Below the pieces are notes generated by a model. It saw nothing but the letters and a program-made list of their open reading frames with translations. It searched no databases and was not told the origin of the DNA. A DNA stretch of 64,000 nt, from assembly GCA_963756495.1 (NCBI GenBank), contig CAVWNS010000006.1, forward strand, positions 62,001 through 126,000, read 5' to 3'. Shown one piece after another: positions 8,918 to 17,460 of this stretch (positions within the stretch are counted from its first letter, which is position 1; the number at the start of each line of letters is the position of its first letter). Source of the stretch: DATFDN01 sp963756495 (GTDB lineage: Bacteria > Pseudomonadota > Alphaproteobacteria > Acetobacterales > Acetobacteraceae). A program made the translations under genes and the position numbers.

Positions 8918-9829
8918 TCACTTGTTGAGCCTCACGTCCATGGCGCTGCGGAAGCCGTCGCTCATCAGGTTGAAGCACATGGAGGTGAGAAAGATCATCA
9001 CGCCCGGCAGCGCCGCCACGTAGGGCTGCACGTAGATGGCCTGGCGCAGCGAGTTCAGCATCAGCCCCCATTCCGCCTGCGGCGGCGTGACGCCGAGGCC
9101 GAGGAAGCTCAGTCCGGCGGACAGGATGATGGAGACGCTGATCAGGCTGGTCGCGTAGACCAGGATCGGCGCCAGCACGTTGGCCAGCACGTGGAAGCGG
9201 ATCACCTGCAACGTGGTGCTGCCGGTGGCGCGCGCGGCCTCCACGAAGTCCAGATGGCGGGCCTGTGTGGTCACCGTCTCTGCGACGCGCACCATCGGCG
9301 GGATGAACACCACCGACAAAGCGAGGATCGAGTTGGACAGGCCGTTGCCGAGCAGCCCGCAGATGGCGATGGCCAGCAGGATGGAGGGGAACGCGTAGAA
9401 CACGTCCATCGTGCGCATGATCAGCGTGCCGGCGACGCCCCCGGTATAGCCCGCGAGCACGCCGAGGAAGCCGCCGACCGCCAGCGACAGCACGACGGGC
9501 AGGACGCCCGCCAGCAGTGATAGCCGCCCGCCGTAGCAGAGGCGCGCCCACAGGTCGCGGCCGGTCTCGTCGGTGCCGAGCCAGTGGCCCGGTGTGCCGA
9601 TCGGCTTCAATCGCCTGAGCACGCTGCCGGCGTAGGGATCGGCGCCGGCGACCAGCGGGGCGGCGACGCTGATGAACACGATGCCGAGCAGCACCAGGGT
9701 GACGGCGACCGTCACCTTGTCGCGCAGCAGGCGCTGGCTGACCGACTTCCAGTAGCCCGGCGAGGGCGCCACCGGCTGCGCGGCGGCGAGCGGGGCGCGA
9801 TGGGCGAAGTCGAGCGAGGCGTCCGACAT
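8918..9829 (-). CDS. Oligopeptide ABC transporter permease (DppC-like)
   Basis: 303 residues with about six predicted membrane helices. The hydrophilic N-terminus leads into a first membrane segment (VTVAVTLVLLGIVF) and a periplasmic loop containing GTDETGRDLWARLCYG, typical of DppC/OppC. The binding-protein-dependent transport (EAA) loop EAARATGSTTLQVI contacts the ATPases. It follows the DppB-like gene by about 9 bp. Together they form the inner-membrane channel for the solute bound by the divergently encoded periplasmic protein. Confidence 0.93.
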   Translation of the reverse strand: MSDASLDFAHRAPLAAAQPVAPSPGYWKSVSQRLLRDKVTVAVTLVLLGIVFISVAAPLVAGADPYAGSVLRRLKPIGTPGHWLGTDETGRDLWARLCYGGRLSLLAGVLPVVLSLAVGGFLGVLAGYTGGVAGTLIMRTMDVFYAFPSILLAIAICGLLGNGLSNSILALSVVFIPPMVRVAETVTTQARHLDFVEAARATGSTTLQVIRFHVLANVLAPILVYATSLISVSIILSAGLSFLGLGVTPPQAEWGLMLNSLRQAIYVQPYVAALPGVMIFLTSMCFNLMSDGFRSAMDVRLNK

Positions 9830-9838
9830 GACAGGGCC

Positions 9839-10777
9839 TCAGCGTCGGATGCGCGGATCGATCGCCGCCTGGGCGATATCGACCAGCAGATTGAGCACGA
9901 CGAAGAAGGCGGCCAGGACCAGGATGGTCGCCTGCAACACGGGGATGTCGCGGCGGAAGATGGCGAGGTTCAGCAGGTTGCCCGAACCGGGCCAGTTGAA
10001 CACCGTCTCGACAAGGATCGAGCCGCCGAGGAGGTAGCCGAACTGCAAGCCCATCAGCGCGATGACGGGTGGGGCCGAGTTGCGGCAGATGTGGCGGATA
10101 ACCGGCCAGCGCGTGAGGCCCTTGGCCGACAAGGCGCCGATGAAGTCCTGACCGAGGATCTCCAGCACCGTCGCGCGCACCAGACGCGCGATGACCCCCA
10201 TCGGGATCAGCGACAAGGTGACCACCGGCAGCACGAGATAGTCGAGCCGCTGGTATATCGGCAACGAATCATCGCCCATGCCCTGCGCAGGCAGCCAGTT
10301 GTGGAACACCGCGAAGAACATGACGAGCACGATCGCGCACCAGTAATGCGGCAGTGACACGCCGGTGGTGGCGATGGCGGAGAACACCTTGTCCGGCCAG
10401 CGGCCGTGGTACAGCGCGGCGAGGAGTCCGAGGCCGATGCCGAGCGTGAAGCCCAGGGCGGCGGCGAGCACCGCGAGGATGAACGTGTTGCCCAGCGCGG
10501 TGACGAGCTGGCCCCAGACCGGGGCCGCATTGAACACCGACAGCCCGAAATTGCCGGTCAGGGCGTGTCCAAGCCAGAGCAGGTATTGGATGTAGAGCGG
10601 CTTGTCGAAGCCGAACGCCGCCTTCATCTGCGCGATGACCGCCGGGGAGGCCTCGGGGGGCATGAGCAGGTCGATCGGATTTCCCGGAACGATGTGCACC
10701 AGGCCGAACACGACCAGCGAGACGCCGAGCAGGATGGGAATTGCCTGGAACAGCCGACGGACGGCGAAGACGAGCAT
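9839..10777 (-). CDS. Oligopeptide ABC transporter permease (DppB-like)
   Basis: 312 residues, the first gene of the minus-strand operon. The start at 10777 was chosen because GGAGG lies 8 bases upstream; a longer reading begins at 10798. The N-terminal helix and VPGNPIDLLMP, followed by the GFDKPLYIQYL segment, are hallmark DppB/OppB features. The C-terminal half has the transport-loop region (SAKGLTRWPVIRHICRN). About six membrane helices are expected. The order dppB-dppC-dppF-like-dppD-like-atzG-like-amidase is continuous with gaps under 25 bp, so a single promoter in the 443-bp divergent region probably drives it. Confidence 0.93.
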   Translation of the reverse strand: MLVFAVRRLFQAIPILLGVSLVVFGLVHIVPGNPIDLLMPPEASPAVIAQMKAAFGFDKPLYIQYLLWLGHALTGNFGLSVFNAAPVWGQLVTALGNTFILAVLAAALGFTLGIGLGLLAALYHGRWPDKVFSAIATTGVSLPHYWCAIVLVMFFAVFHNWLPAQGMGDDSLPIYQRLDYLVLPVVTLSLIPMGVIARLVRATVLEILGQDFIGALSAKGLTRWPVIRHICRNSAPPVIALMGLQFGYLLGGSILVETVFNWPGSGNLLNLAIFRRDIPVLQATILVLAAFFVVLNLLVDIAQAAIDPRIRR

Positions 10778-11220
10778 CGAACCAACCTCCATGCGCAATG
10801 CTGCGGTGCAGCATGGGTGTCTGTATTAGCACAACTCACGGTGCTGTCTAGCCGGGGGGTGGCTAAATCGAATTCACATGATTAATATATCCTCGTAATC
10901 AATGGATCATCGCCCCTATTGCAGAATGTCTAGGCGAGCATATGCAGTATCCGGGCGACCGGCTTCGGGCGCGGCCCATAAATGCCCGAATTATCGTCTT
11001 ACCCTTGCGGTGTTCGACAATATTGCCCATTTTCTGATCTATTCTACCTAAAAGAGAGGCTGCGATAGGTCAGCGGGCGGGTATGCCGGGCGCAGAGCGA
11101 GCCTGTCTTCGGATGCCGAGCCAGGCCCGAGCGTGGCACACCGATTGCTGGACCCGTCTCCAGGGACCCGTGACGCGGCCCCGCACCTGCCAATCCACAA
11201 CCAAAAAATGGGCGGCTTCG
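10778..11220 (-). promoter_or_regulatory. Divergent intergenic region between the transporter operon and its binding protein
   Basis: 443 bp without a supported gene, notably AT-rich from about 10860 to 11050 compared with its surroundings. It must hold promoters for the minus-strand dppB-like operon and the plus-strand binding-protein gene. The clearest element is an inverted repeat at 10880-10900: GATTA, 11 bases, TAATC. That matches the general T-N11-A layout of LysR-type regulator sites, but no LysR gene is nearby. An open frame running from 11083 into the binding-protein gene looks like non-coding leader rather than protein. Confidence 0.5.
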
Positions 11221-12846
11221 ATGCTCTCAAGGCGAGGCTTCATCAGTGCCGCGGCCAGTGCCGTGGCTATTCCCGGCGTGGCTCCCGCGTTGCAAGCCCG
11301 AGCGGCGGCGGCACAGGTGCTCCGCATCGGCATGACCGCCGCCGACCTGCCGACCACCACCGGCATTCCCAACAACGGCGGCGAAGGGTTCCGCTTCCTC
11401 GGCTACCCGGCCTACGACTTCATCGGGAACTGGGACTTCACCCACACCGACAAGATCGCCGATATCACGCCCGGCCTGTTCACCGGCTGGCGGATCGATC
11501 CGGCCCACCCCCTGCGCTGGCTCTGCACCGTCCGCCAGGGCGTCAAGTTCCACGACGGATCGGATTTCAACGCTGATGCGGTGATCTGGAACTTCCGCCG
11601 CATCTTCGACGACAAATCCCCCCAGTACGACGCGCCGGCCGCGCCGATCGTGCGTGCCAGCGTGTCAATGATCGACCACTTCGAGAAGGCCGATGACGGC
11701 ACCATCGCCATCACCACCCAGTACCCGTTCAGCTTCCTGCCCTACCTGCTGAGCCGCATCCTGATCGCCAGTCCGACCCAGTGGGACTCGGTCGGGAAGA
11801 ACTGGACCGCGTTTGCCAAGAAGCCGTCCGGCACCGGGCCGTTCAGGATCACCAAGGTGGTGGCTGGGCAATACGCCGAAATGTTGCGCAACGACGGATA
11901 CTGGGACACGGCGCGCGTCCCCAAGCTTGACAAGATGGTGGTCTATCCGATGCCCGAGGCGACCACCCGCGTCGCCGCGCTGCGGTCGGGCGAGGTGGAC
12001 TGGATCGAGGTGCCGCCGCCGGATGCCATTCCCTCGCTGAAGCAGGCCGGCCTGCAGATCAGCCTGTGGCCCTACCCGCACACCTACCCTTACGTGCTGA
12101 ATTGCCTCGACACCTCGCCGTTCCACGACGTGCGCGTGCGCCAGGCGATGAACTATGCGATCGATCGCGACGGCATGTGCAAGATGCTGAACGGCACCGC
12201 CAAGCCGGCGCGGGGGCTCTATCCGCCCGACGATCCGCTGTTCGGCACGCCGAAGAACCACTACACGCACGACCCCGACCGCGCCAAGGCGCTGCTGAAG
12301 GCTGCGGGCTACGGTCCCGGCAAGCCGGTGAAGGCGAAGATCATGATCTCCACCTCCGGCTCCGGCCAGATGGTGCCGATCCCGATGAACGAGTTCATGC
12401 AGGAGAACTTCAAGGACGTCGGCATGGACATCGACTTCGACGTGGTCGAGTGGGGCACCATGCTGGTCGCCATCCGCAGCGCCCCCACCGCGCCGCAGTC
12501 GCACGGCGTGGATGGGGTCAATATCAGTCTAGGCTTCACCGATCCGTCAACGATGTTCCGCTACTACGCGACCGACAGCTTCTCGCCCATCAACTACAAC
12601 TGGGGCCACTGGTCGAACCCGGAAGCCACCGACTTGCTGCGCAAGGCGCAGGCGAGTTTCAACCCCGAGGAGCAGAATAAGCTGCTAGCGCAGGCGCACG
12701 CGATCATCGTCGATGAGGCGCCCTGGCTGTTCATCGTGCACGACCTCAATCCGCGCGCGATGTCGAAGAAGGTGCACAGGTTCCACCCGGCGCAGAGCTG
12801 GTACCAGGACTTCACCCAGATCACCATGGCAACCGGGCAGAGCTGA
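11221..12846 (+). CDS. ABC transporter substrate-binding protein, family 5 (peptide/nickel type)
   Basis: 541 residues, a typical SBP_bac_5 periplasmic binding protein for peptides or related amides. I placed the start at 11221, where the protein begins MLSRRGFISAAASAVA, a Tat-type twin-arginine signal with a cleavage region near ALQARA. Upstream codons read as Trp/Arg-rich noise. Family hallmarks include the VRQGVKFHDGSDF segment and the GTGPFRI motif. It is divergent from the DppBCFD-like operon and is the obvious ligand receptor for it. The ligand is presumably an amide processed by the operon's amidase (inference). Confidence 0.92.
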   Translation: MLSRRGFISAAASAVAIPGVAPALQARAAAAQVLRIGMTAADLPTTTGIPNNGGEGFRFLGYPAYDFIGNWDFTHTDKIADITPGLFTGWRIDPAHPLRWLCTVRQGVKFHDGSDFNADAVIWNFRRIFDDKSPQYDAPAAPIVRASVSMIDHFEKADDGTIAITTQYPFSFLPYLLSRILIASPTQWDSVGKNWTAFAKKPSGTGPFRITKVVAGQYAEMLRNDGYWDTARVPKLDKMVVYPMPEATTRVAALRSGEVDWIEVPPPDAIPSLKQAGLQISLWPYPHTYPYVLNCLDTSPFHDVRVRQAMNYAIDRDGMCKMLNGTAKPARGLYPPDDPLFGTPKNHYTHDPDRAKALLKAAGYGPGKPVKAKIMISTSGSGQMVPIPMNEFMQENFKDVGMDIDFDVVEWGTMLVAIRSAPTAPQSHGVDGVNISLGFTDPSTMFRYYATDSFSPINYNWGHWSNPEATDLLRKAQASFNPEEQNKLLAQAHAIIVDEAPWLFIVHDLNPRAMSKKVHRFHPAQSWYQDFTQITMATGQS

Positions 12847-12967
12847 TCCCGATTGCCCGGAGGCGCGGCCGGGGCGCCGGGCCCTGCCCGCATGCGCCAT
12901 CAGTGGAGCAGATCGGGGCGGCGGCTGCGAGTGCCCAGCGGCTTATCCAGGATGATCCAACGCCGCA

Positions 12968-14692
12968 TCAAGGCTTCGCGGTGGCTGATGCGGCGGCTAG
13001 TTCCTTACTCAGAAACTCAACACGAGGCGCGTACGCGGCGGCATTGCTGGCGGCTAGCTCGCGGTAAAGGCCGAGTGCCTCGGTATAGGCATCACTCGCC
13101 TCGCTCAGCCGGCCAGTGTTGCGATAGAAAGTCCCGATATTGTTCAGCGTCAGAGCCAACGCCGGCCGGTAGATGCTTGGATTGCGGGCGGCGAGGGCAC
13201 GGCGGATGGCGAGCGACTCGGTGAAGGCCGCCTCTGCCTCGCTCAGCCGGCCAGTGCTTTGATAGACGAGGCCGATGTTGTTCAGCGACTGTGCTAAGTC
13301 GAACGTGTACATGCTGGGATCGCGGGCAGCCAGCTGGCGGCGGATGGCGAGCGACTCGGTGAAGGCCGCCTCCGCCTCGCGCAGCCGGCCAGTGCTTTGA
13401 TAGACGAGGCCGACGCTGTTCAGCGTTCCCGCCAAATCGGGCCCGTAGGCGCCGGGATCGCGGGCAGCCAACTCGCGGCGGATGGCGAGCGACTCGGTGA
13501 AGGCCTCCTGAGCTTCGCTCAGCCGGCCCGTATTCCGATAAAGATTGCCCATGTTGTCCAGCATCAAGGCCAAAGCGGGCCGATAGGCGCCGGGATTGCG
13601 GGTGGCCAGCTGGCGGCGGATGGCGAGCGACTCCGTGAGGTACTTCTCCGCTTCGTCCAGTCGGCCGGTTCGCCAGTAAAGAAGTCCGAGGTTGTTCAGC
13701 GTCTGCGCAACATCAAACCGATAGGCGCCGGGGTATCGGGCGGCGAGATCGCGGCGGATGCCAAGGGCCTCGGTGTAAGCTGCGGCCGCTTTGTCCAGCT
13801 GGCCGGTCCTGAAGTACAGGATGCCGACGTTATTCAGTGTCTGGGCCAGGTCGCGCCCGTAGGCGCCGGGATTGCGGGCGGCCAGCTCGCGGCGGATGCC
13901 AAGGGCCTCGGTGTAGGCCTTCTCCGCTTCGCCTGTCCGGCCGGTGTCTCTGTAGGCGTCCCCAAGATCGGTCAGGGTCAGCGCGACATCCGGCCGGTAA
14001 GCGCCTGGGTCTCGAGAGGCCAGCGCACGATAGAGCTGCACGGCCGCGCTCCACCCCCGCTCGGCTTCGGCGTATTGCCGCTCGCCGTAAGCGGCGCGGG
14101 CATAGGCGGCGGCATAGCGCGGATTGTCCGGCTGATATCGGAACGCCTCCGCGAAATGCGGCAGCGCACCGACCGAATCGAACCGCAGCATGGCGAGGTC
14201 ACCCAGGTCATACTGCGTTGCTGCCTTGCTGGCCTTATCCTCCTGCTGGCTTGACAGCTTCTGCAGGATCGCCTCGGCCTCGCCGAACTTGCCTTCCTGC
14301 GCCGGCGCTTGCGCTTGCCTGGCTTGCGCGCTATCGCCTGCCTGTGCCTGCAGGCGTGCCGCGAGTTCGTGATATCGCTGCGCCCAGTCATTCGCCTCCT
14401 GTCGCAGCCTTTCATTCAGGTCGTTCAGGTTCTCGACCGTCTGAGTGTCGCTATGTTCCGAGAGCTTCACCTCCAGAAGATTGGAAAGATGGCTTTCCAG
14501 AACGCTCAGCGCACGCTCATCCACCCCCGCACAGGTGATGTTGATCTGGCCGGAGTTGTTGACGGTCGGCGGACTGCAGGCGCCTTCGGAGTGTTGCTGG
14601 ACGTTGACTGGCAAGCCGGCCGGCGCCGGCCACGCCACCGTCGGAGCGATGAGCACACCTCCCGTCAGCACGATCAGGAACAACGCGCGCAT
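12968..14692 (-). CDS. Secreted tetratricopeptide-repeat protein
   Basis: About 574 residues. The start at 14692 follows GAGGG and gives a signal peptide (MRALFLIVLTGGVLIAP). After it comes a motif SPPTVNNSGQINITC, then a coiled-coil-like region (about residues 70-160). The C-terminal two thirds hold at least seven near-identical 46-residue TPR units of the TPR_10/12 type, each containing NNxGxxYxxTGRLxEA and TESLAIRRxLAAR. TPR arrays bind proteins, so a periplasmic scaffold role is likely but unproven. The preceding gene encodes another small secreted protein. If that gene's frame is repaired, the two are only 22 bp apart and form an operon. The last unit is degenerate. Confidence 0.85.
   Translation of the reverse strand: MRALFLIVLTGGVLIAPTVAWPAPAGLPVNVQQHSEGACSPPTVNNSGQINITCAGVDERALSVLESHLSNLLEVKLSEHSDTQTVENLNDLNERLRQEANDWAQRYHELAARLQAQAGDSAQARQAQAPAQEGKFGEAEAILQKLSSQQEDKASKAATQYDLGDLAMLRFDSVGALPHFAEAFRYQPDNPRYAAAYARAAYGERQYAEAERGWSAAVQLYRALASRDPGAYRPDVALTLTDLGDAYRDTGRTGEAEKAYTEALGIRRELAARNPGAYGRDLAQTLNNVGILYFRTGQLDKAAAAYTEALGIRRDLAARYPGAYRFDVAQTLNNLGLLYWRTGRLDEAEKYLTESLAIRRQLATRNPGAYRPALALMLDNMGNLYRNTGRLSEAQEAFTESLAIRRELAARDPGAYGPDLAGTLNSVGLVYQSTGRLREAEAAFTESLAIRRQLAARDPSMYTFDLAQSLNNIGLVYQSTGRLSEAEAAFTESLAIRRALAARNPSIYRPALALTLNNIGTFYRNTGRLSEASDAYTEALGLYRELAASNAAAYAPRVEFLSKELAAASATAKP
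13018..13960 (-). repeat. 138-bp tandem repeat array inside the TPR gene
   Basis: The TPR units are repeated at DNA level with an exact 138-bp period: the string GATGGCGAGCGACT recurs at 13205, 13343, 13481 and 13619, and a related string continues at about 13757 and 13895. High nucleotide identity between neighbouring units suggests recent duplication or gene conversion, and makes copy number likely to vary between strains or assemblies. Confidence 0.8.
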
Positions 14693-14871
14693 CTGGCCCT
14701 CTGACTCCGCGATCCTAGCGCGACGGGGGCGACCCGCCTTGAATTGTGATCTGGCCGGTGTTGTTGGCAATCGGTGGGCTCAGTGTGCCATTCGAACTCT
14801 GATTGATGTTGCCGCTATTGATGCTTCCCGCCTGGGTTCCGGGGCCCGGCTGCGCCTCAGCGCTGGGTCGC

Positions 14872-15228
14872 TCACTCTGCCATTTGTCCACGAGTACCCT
14901 GATACCGGTCGAGCTTCTGCTCGTCAGTCAGCGACTTGCTTGATTGCAGCATAGTGCAAAGCATGTAGACGAAGCTATCCCAGATGTGCACGCGATCGGC
15001 ATGTGGATATTGGCTTAATACATCGTTTTGGATGCTACTGTATTCGTTCTCGAAATCCCCAGACCCAAGCGACTTCAGCAGGACATTGGCGTTGGCTTTG
15101 GTCTTGTTGGCGACTTCCGAATCCACCGGCTTTGCCGGCTGCAGGGGACTGCAGTCTTGAGCGAACACCGGCGCAGCGAGGCAGAGAAACAGGAGCCCGC
15201 TGAGGCTCAGGATCTTGCTCGCGCGCAT
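14872..15228 (-). CDS. Small secreted protein of unknown function, probable frameshift near its end
   Basis: 118 residues as written, with a strong ribosome-binding site (GGGAGGAG) and a clear signal peptide (LSLSGLLFLCLAAPVFA) cleaved before QDCSPLQ. I do not recognise the family. The other minus-strand frame continues cleanly past the stop, from about 14905 down to a stop at 14715. It reads VLVDKWQSERPSAEAQ, then an Asn/Ser/Gly-rich tail with SPPIANNTGQITIQ, nearly the same motif as in the neighbouring TPR protein (SPPTVNNSGQINITC). The span 14715-15228 is 514 bases, one more than a multiple of three, as expected for one extra base. I therefore think the real protein is about 170 residues. 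Confidence 0.6.
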   Translation of the reverse strand: MRASKILSLSGLLFLCLAAPVFAQDCSPLQPAKPVDSEVANKTKANANVLLKSLGSGDFENEYSSIQNDVLSQYPHADRVHIWDSFVYMLCTMLQSSKSLTDEQKLDRYQGTRGQMAE

Positions 15229-15530
15229 CGTCTCCTCCCGGAATAAGCGCTCGCCCGACTATCGGCCCGCGAAAGGCGAAACTCAACGGGCGCGCGCAAG
15301 GGGGTGTGTAATTGTCGGGGAGTGCGATTGTTGCAGGGGGAGTGCAATTGTTCCTGCGCCGATTCAGATTGCCCTGGCTTGGTGCTGATCGACGACTACC
15401 TGCGCATCATGGGCCTGGCTGTGATCGAGCGCACGCCTGATATCGCTTATCCGAGCAGGCCCATCCGCGTCGCGCGTTGCCCCGCCGTGCGTTCGCCGCT
15501 AAGCGGGGGCGTCAGTCCAGGAACCTTCGC
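15229..15530. other. Intergenic region with no recognised gene
   Basis: 302 bp between the divergent small secreted-protein gene and the hydroxyacid dehydrogenase gene. It presumably carries both promoters. A short open frame crosses it on the plus strand, but its codon usage is unlike the neighbours and it lacks a ribosome-binding site. The only structure I see is the triple 16-bp repeat listed separately. Confidence 0.5.
15301..15352 (+). repeat. Three imperfect 16-bp direct repeats
   Basis: Copies lie at 15301-15316 (GGGGTGTGTAATTGTC), 15317-15332 (GGGGAGTGCGATTGTT) and 15337-15352 (GGGGAGTGCAATTGTT). The first two abut and the third follows after 4 bp, so the spacings are 16 and 20 bp. 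Clustered direct repeats in a divergent promoter region could be binding sites for a regulator (iteron-like); no protein is implicated. Confidence 0.6.
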
Positions 15531-16628
15531 ATGGCTCCGAACACCAGGCGCGTGTTCTACGTGAACGCCGTCGCCCATCCCGTCTTCCTGGAAATCCTCG
15601 GGCGGCGGCCCGACGTGCAGGTGGACCGCCTGCGCAACGACAGTCCCGAGGCCGAAGCCGAGCCGGTGCTGGCGCAGGCGCACGCCTACCAGATCGGCGC
15701 GACGCGCGACGAATTGGCGCTGCCCTATCACGGCACGGCGGCGCTGCTGGCGCGCGCGCCCAACCTGCTCGCCGTCTCGTCGAACGGGGCGGGCTACGAC
15801 ACGGTGGACGTGGCGGCCTGCACCGCGGCGGGCGTTGCCGTCGTGAACCAGACCGGCGGCAACAAGGAGGGCGTGGCCGAGCACGTCCTCGCCCTGATCC
15901 TGGCGCTGTCCAAGCGCATCGGCGAGACCGATCGGTTCATGCGCGCCCGCCCCGAAATCCCGCGCGTCGCCTTCATGGGCCACGACATCCTGGGCACGAC
16001 GGTCGGCATCATCGGCCTCGGCAATGTCGGCAGCCGGGTCGCCGAGCTGTGCTGCGGGCTGTTCCGCATGCGGGTACTGGCGTACGACCCGTACCTGTCC
16101 GCCGAGCAGATCGCCGCGCGGGACGGCGAGAAGGTCGCGCTGGACGCGCTGCTGGCCCAGGCGGACTTCGTCTCCGTCAACTGCCCGCGCAGCAAGGAGA
16201 CGCTGAACATGATCGGCGCGCGCGAGTACGCGCTGATGAAGCCGTCCGCCTATTTCATCACCACCGCGCGCGGCGGCATCCACGACGAGGCGGCGCTGGC
16301 CGAGGCGCTGGCGGCCAAGCGCCTGGCCGGCGCCGGCCTGGACGTCTGGGCCAAGGAACCGCCCGAGCCCGACCATCTTCTGCTGCGCTTCGACAACGTG
16401 CTCGCCAGCCCGCACACCGCCGGCGTGACCCATGAATCCCGCCGCGAGATGGGCCGCTTCGCCGCCGAGCAGATGCTGGAGATCCTGGACGGCAAGCGCC
16501 CTCCGCGCCTGATCAACCCGGAGGTCTGGCCGCGCTATGCCGAGCGGTTCGCGGCCATCCTGGGGTTTGCGCCGGAGGACCTGAGCGCGCTTGTCGGCCC
16601 TGATCGCCTGCCGCACCCGCCGGCCTAG
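15531..16628 (+). CDS. D-2-hydroxyacid dehydrogenase family protein (NAD-binding)
   Basis: 365 residues. Family members interconvert 2-hydroxy and 2-keto acids using NAD(P)H. The Rossmann motif is GIIGLGNVGSRV. Catalytic-region motifs are TTARGGIHDEAAL (substrate Arg side) and SPHTAGVTHES with the catalytic His. The start at 15531 gives the N-terminus MAPNTRRVFYVN, preceded by AGGAA. It is soluble and slightly longer than typical phosphoglycerate-dehydrogenase-like enzymes (about 320). An SDR gene follows 58 bp downstream on the same strand, so the two may act together on a hydroxyacid. The precise substrate is unknown. Confidence 0.88.
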   Translation: MAPNTRRVFYVNAVAHPVFLEILGRRPDVQVDRLRNDSPEAEAEPVLAQAHAYQIGATRDELALPYHGTAALLARAPNLLAVSSNGAGYDTVDVAACTAAGVAVVNQTGGNKEGVAEHVLALILALSKRIGETDRFMRARPEIPRVAFMGHDILGTTVGIIGLGNVGSRVAELCCGLFRMRVLAYDPYLSAEQIAARDGEKVALDALLAQADFVSVNCPRSKETLNMIGAREYALMKPSAYFITTARGGIHDEAALAEALAAKRLAGAGLDVWAKEPPEPDHLLLRFDNVLASPHTAGVTHESRREMGRFAAEQMLEILDGKRPPRLINPEVWPRYAERFAAILGFAPEDLSALVGPDRLPHPPA

Positions 16629-16686
16629 CCCTCGGGGCGCGGATTTGAAAGGATCGGTGCGCGCATGGCGCGGGAGGGGAACGACA

Positions 16687-17460
16687 ATGGCGGGAATGCT
16701 GGACGGCAAGGCCGCGATGATCACCGGCGGCGGCGGCGGCATCGGACGAGCGACGACGCTGGTCTTCGCGCGCGAGGGCGCGCGCGTTGCGGTGGCCGAC
16801 GTCTCGACCGAGAAAGCGCAGGAAACGGTAGGGCTGGTCAAAGCTCAGGGTGGCGAGGCGGTTGCGGTGGCGTGCGACGTGACCGATGCGCGGCAGGTGG
16901 AGGCGATGGTCGGCGCGACCGTCTCCGCCTTCGGTCGGCTTGACTGCGCGTTCAACAACGCCGGCATCGCGGGCTTTCAGGTGGATGCCGCCGGCAAGCG
17001 CACCGCCGAGTGGGCGGACGCCTCGTTCGACCGCATGATCGCGGTGAATCTGAAGGGCGTGTGGCTGTGCATGAAGCACGAGCTGGTGCAGATGCAGCGC
17101 CAGGGTACTCCTGGAAGCGTCATCGTCAACACCGCATCGGTCGCCGGATTGGTGGGACTGCCGACCTCCTCGGCGTATGTCGCGGCAAAGCACGGCGTCG
17201 TGGGGCTGACCAAGACCGCCGCGCTGGAATATGCCCCCGACGGCATCCGGGTGAACGCGGTATGCCCGGGCTATATCCGCACGCCCATGACCGAGGACAC
17301 GATGCGCCGGCGCGGCGAGCAGATCATGGCCATGGTGGCGGCGCGCCGCATGGGCGAGCCCGAGGAGATCGCCGAGATGGTCGCCTGGCTCTGCTCGGCG
17401 CGCGCCTCCTATGTCAGCGGCGCCTGCTACAACGTGGATGGCGGCTACATGGCCGCCTGA
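16687..17460 (+). CDS. Short-chain dehydrogenase/reductase (SDR)
   Basis: 257 residues, the classical SDR size. The nucleotide-binding motif is TGGGGGIGR near the N-terminus, followed by NNAG, a catalytic Ser in ASVAG, and the YVAAK Tyr-Lys pair. Start at 16687 follows GGGAGGGGA at good spacing. Members oxidise or reduce hydroxyl/keto groups with NAD(P)H. Its 3' end overlaps the 3' end of the convergent glycosyltransferase gene by 16 bp. Grouping with the upstream hydroxyacid dehydrogenase suggests shared metabolism, but the substrate cannot be read from sequence. Confidence 0.9.
   Translation: MAGMLDGKAAMITGGGGGIGRATTLVFAREGARVAVADVSTEKAQETVGLVKAQGGEAVAVACDVTDARQVEAMVGATVSAFGRLDCAFNNAGIAGFQVDAAGKRTAEWADASFDRMIAVNLKGVWLCMKHELVQMQRQGTPGSVIVNTASVAGLVGLPTSSAYVAAKHGVVGLTKTAALEYAPDGIRVNAVCPGYIRTPMTEDTMRRRGEQIMAMVAARRMGEPEEIAEMVAWLCSARASYVSGACYNVDGGYMAA

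Noticed and set aside
11083..11220. Upstream extension of the peptide-binding protein gene
   Set aside because: The 46 extra codons read as Trp/Arg/Thr-rich noise before a perfect twin-arginine signal starting at 11221.
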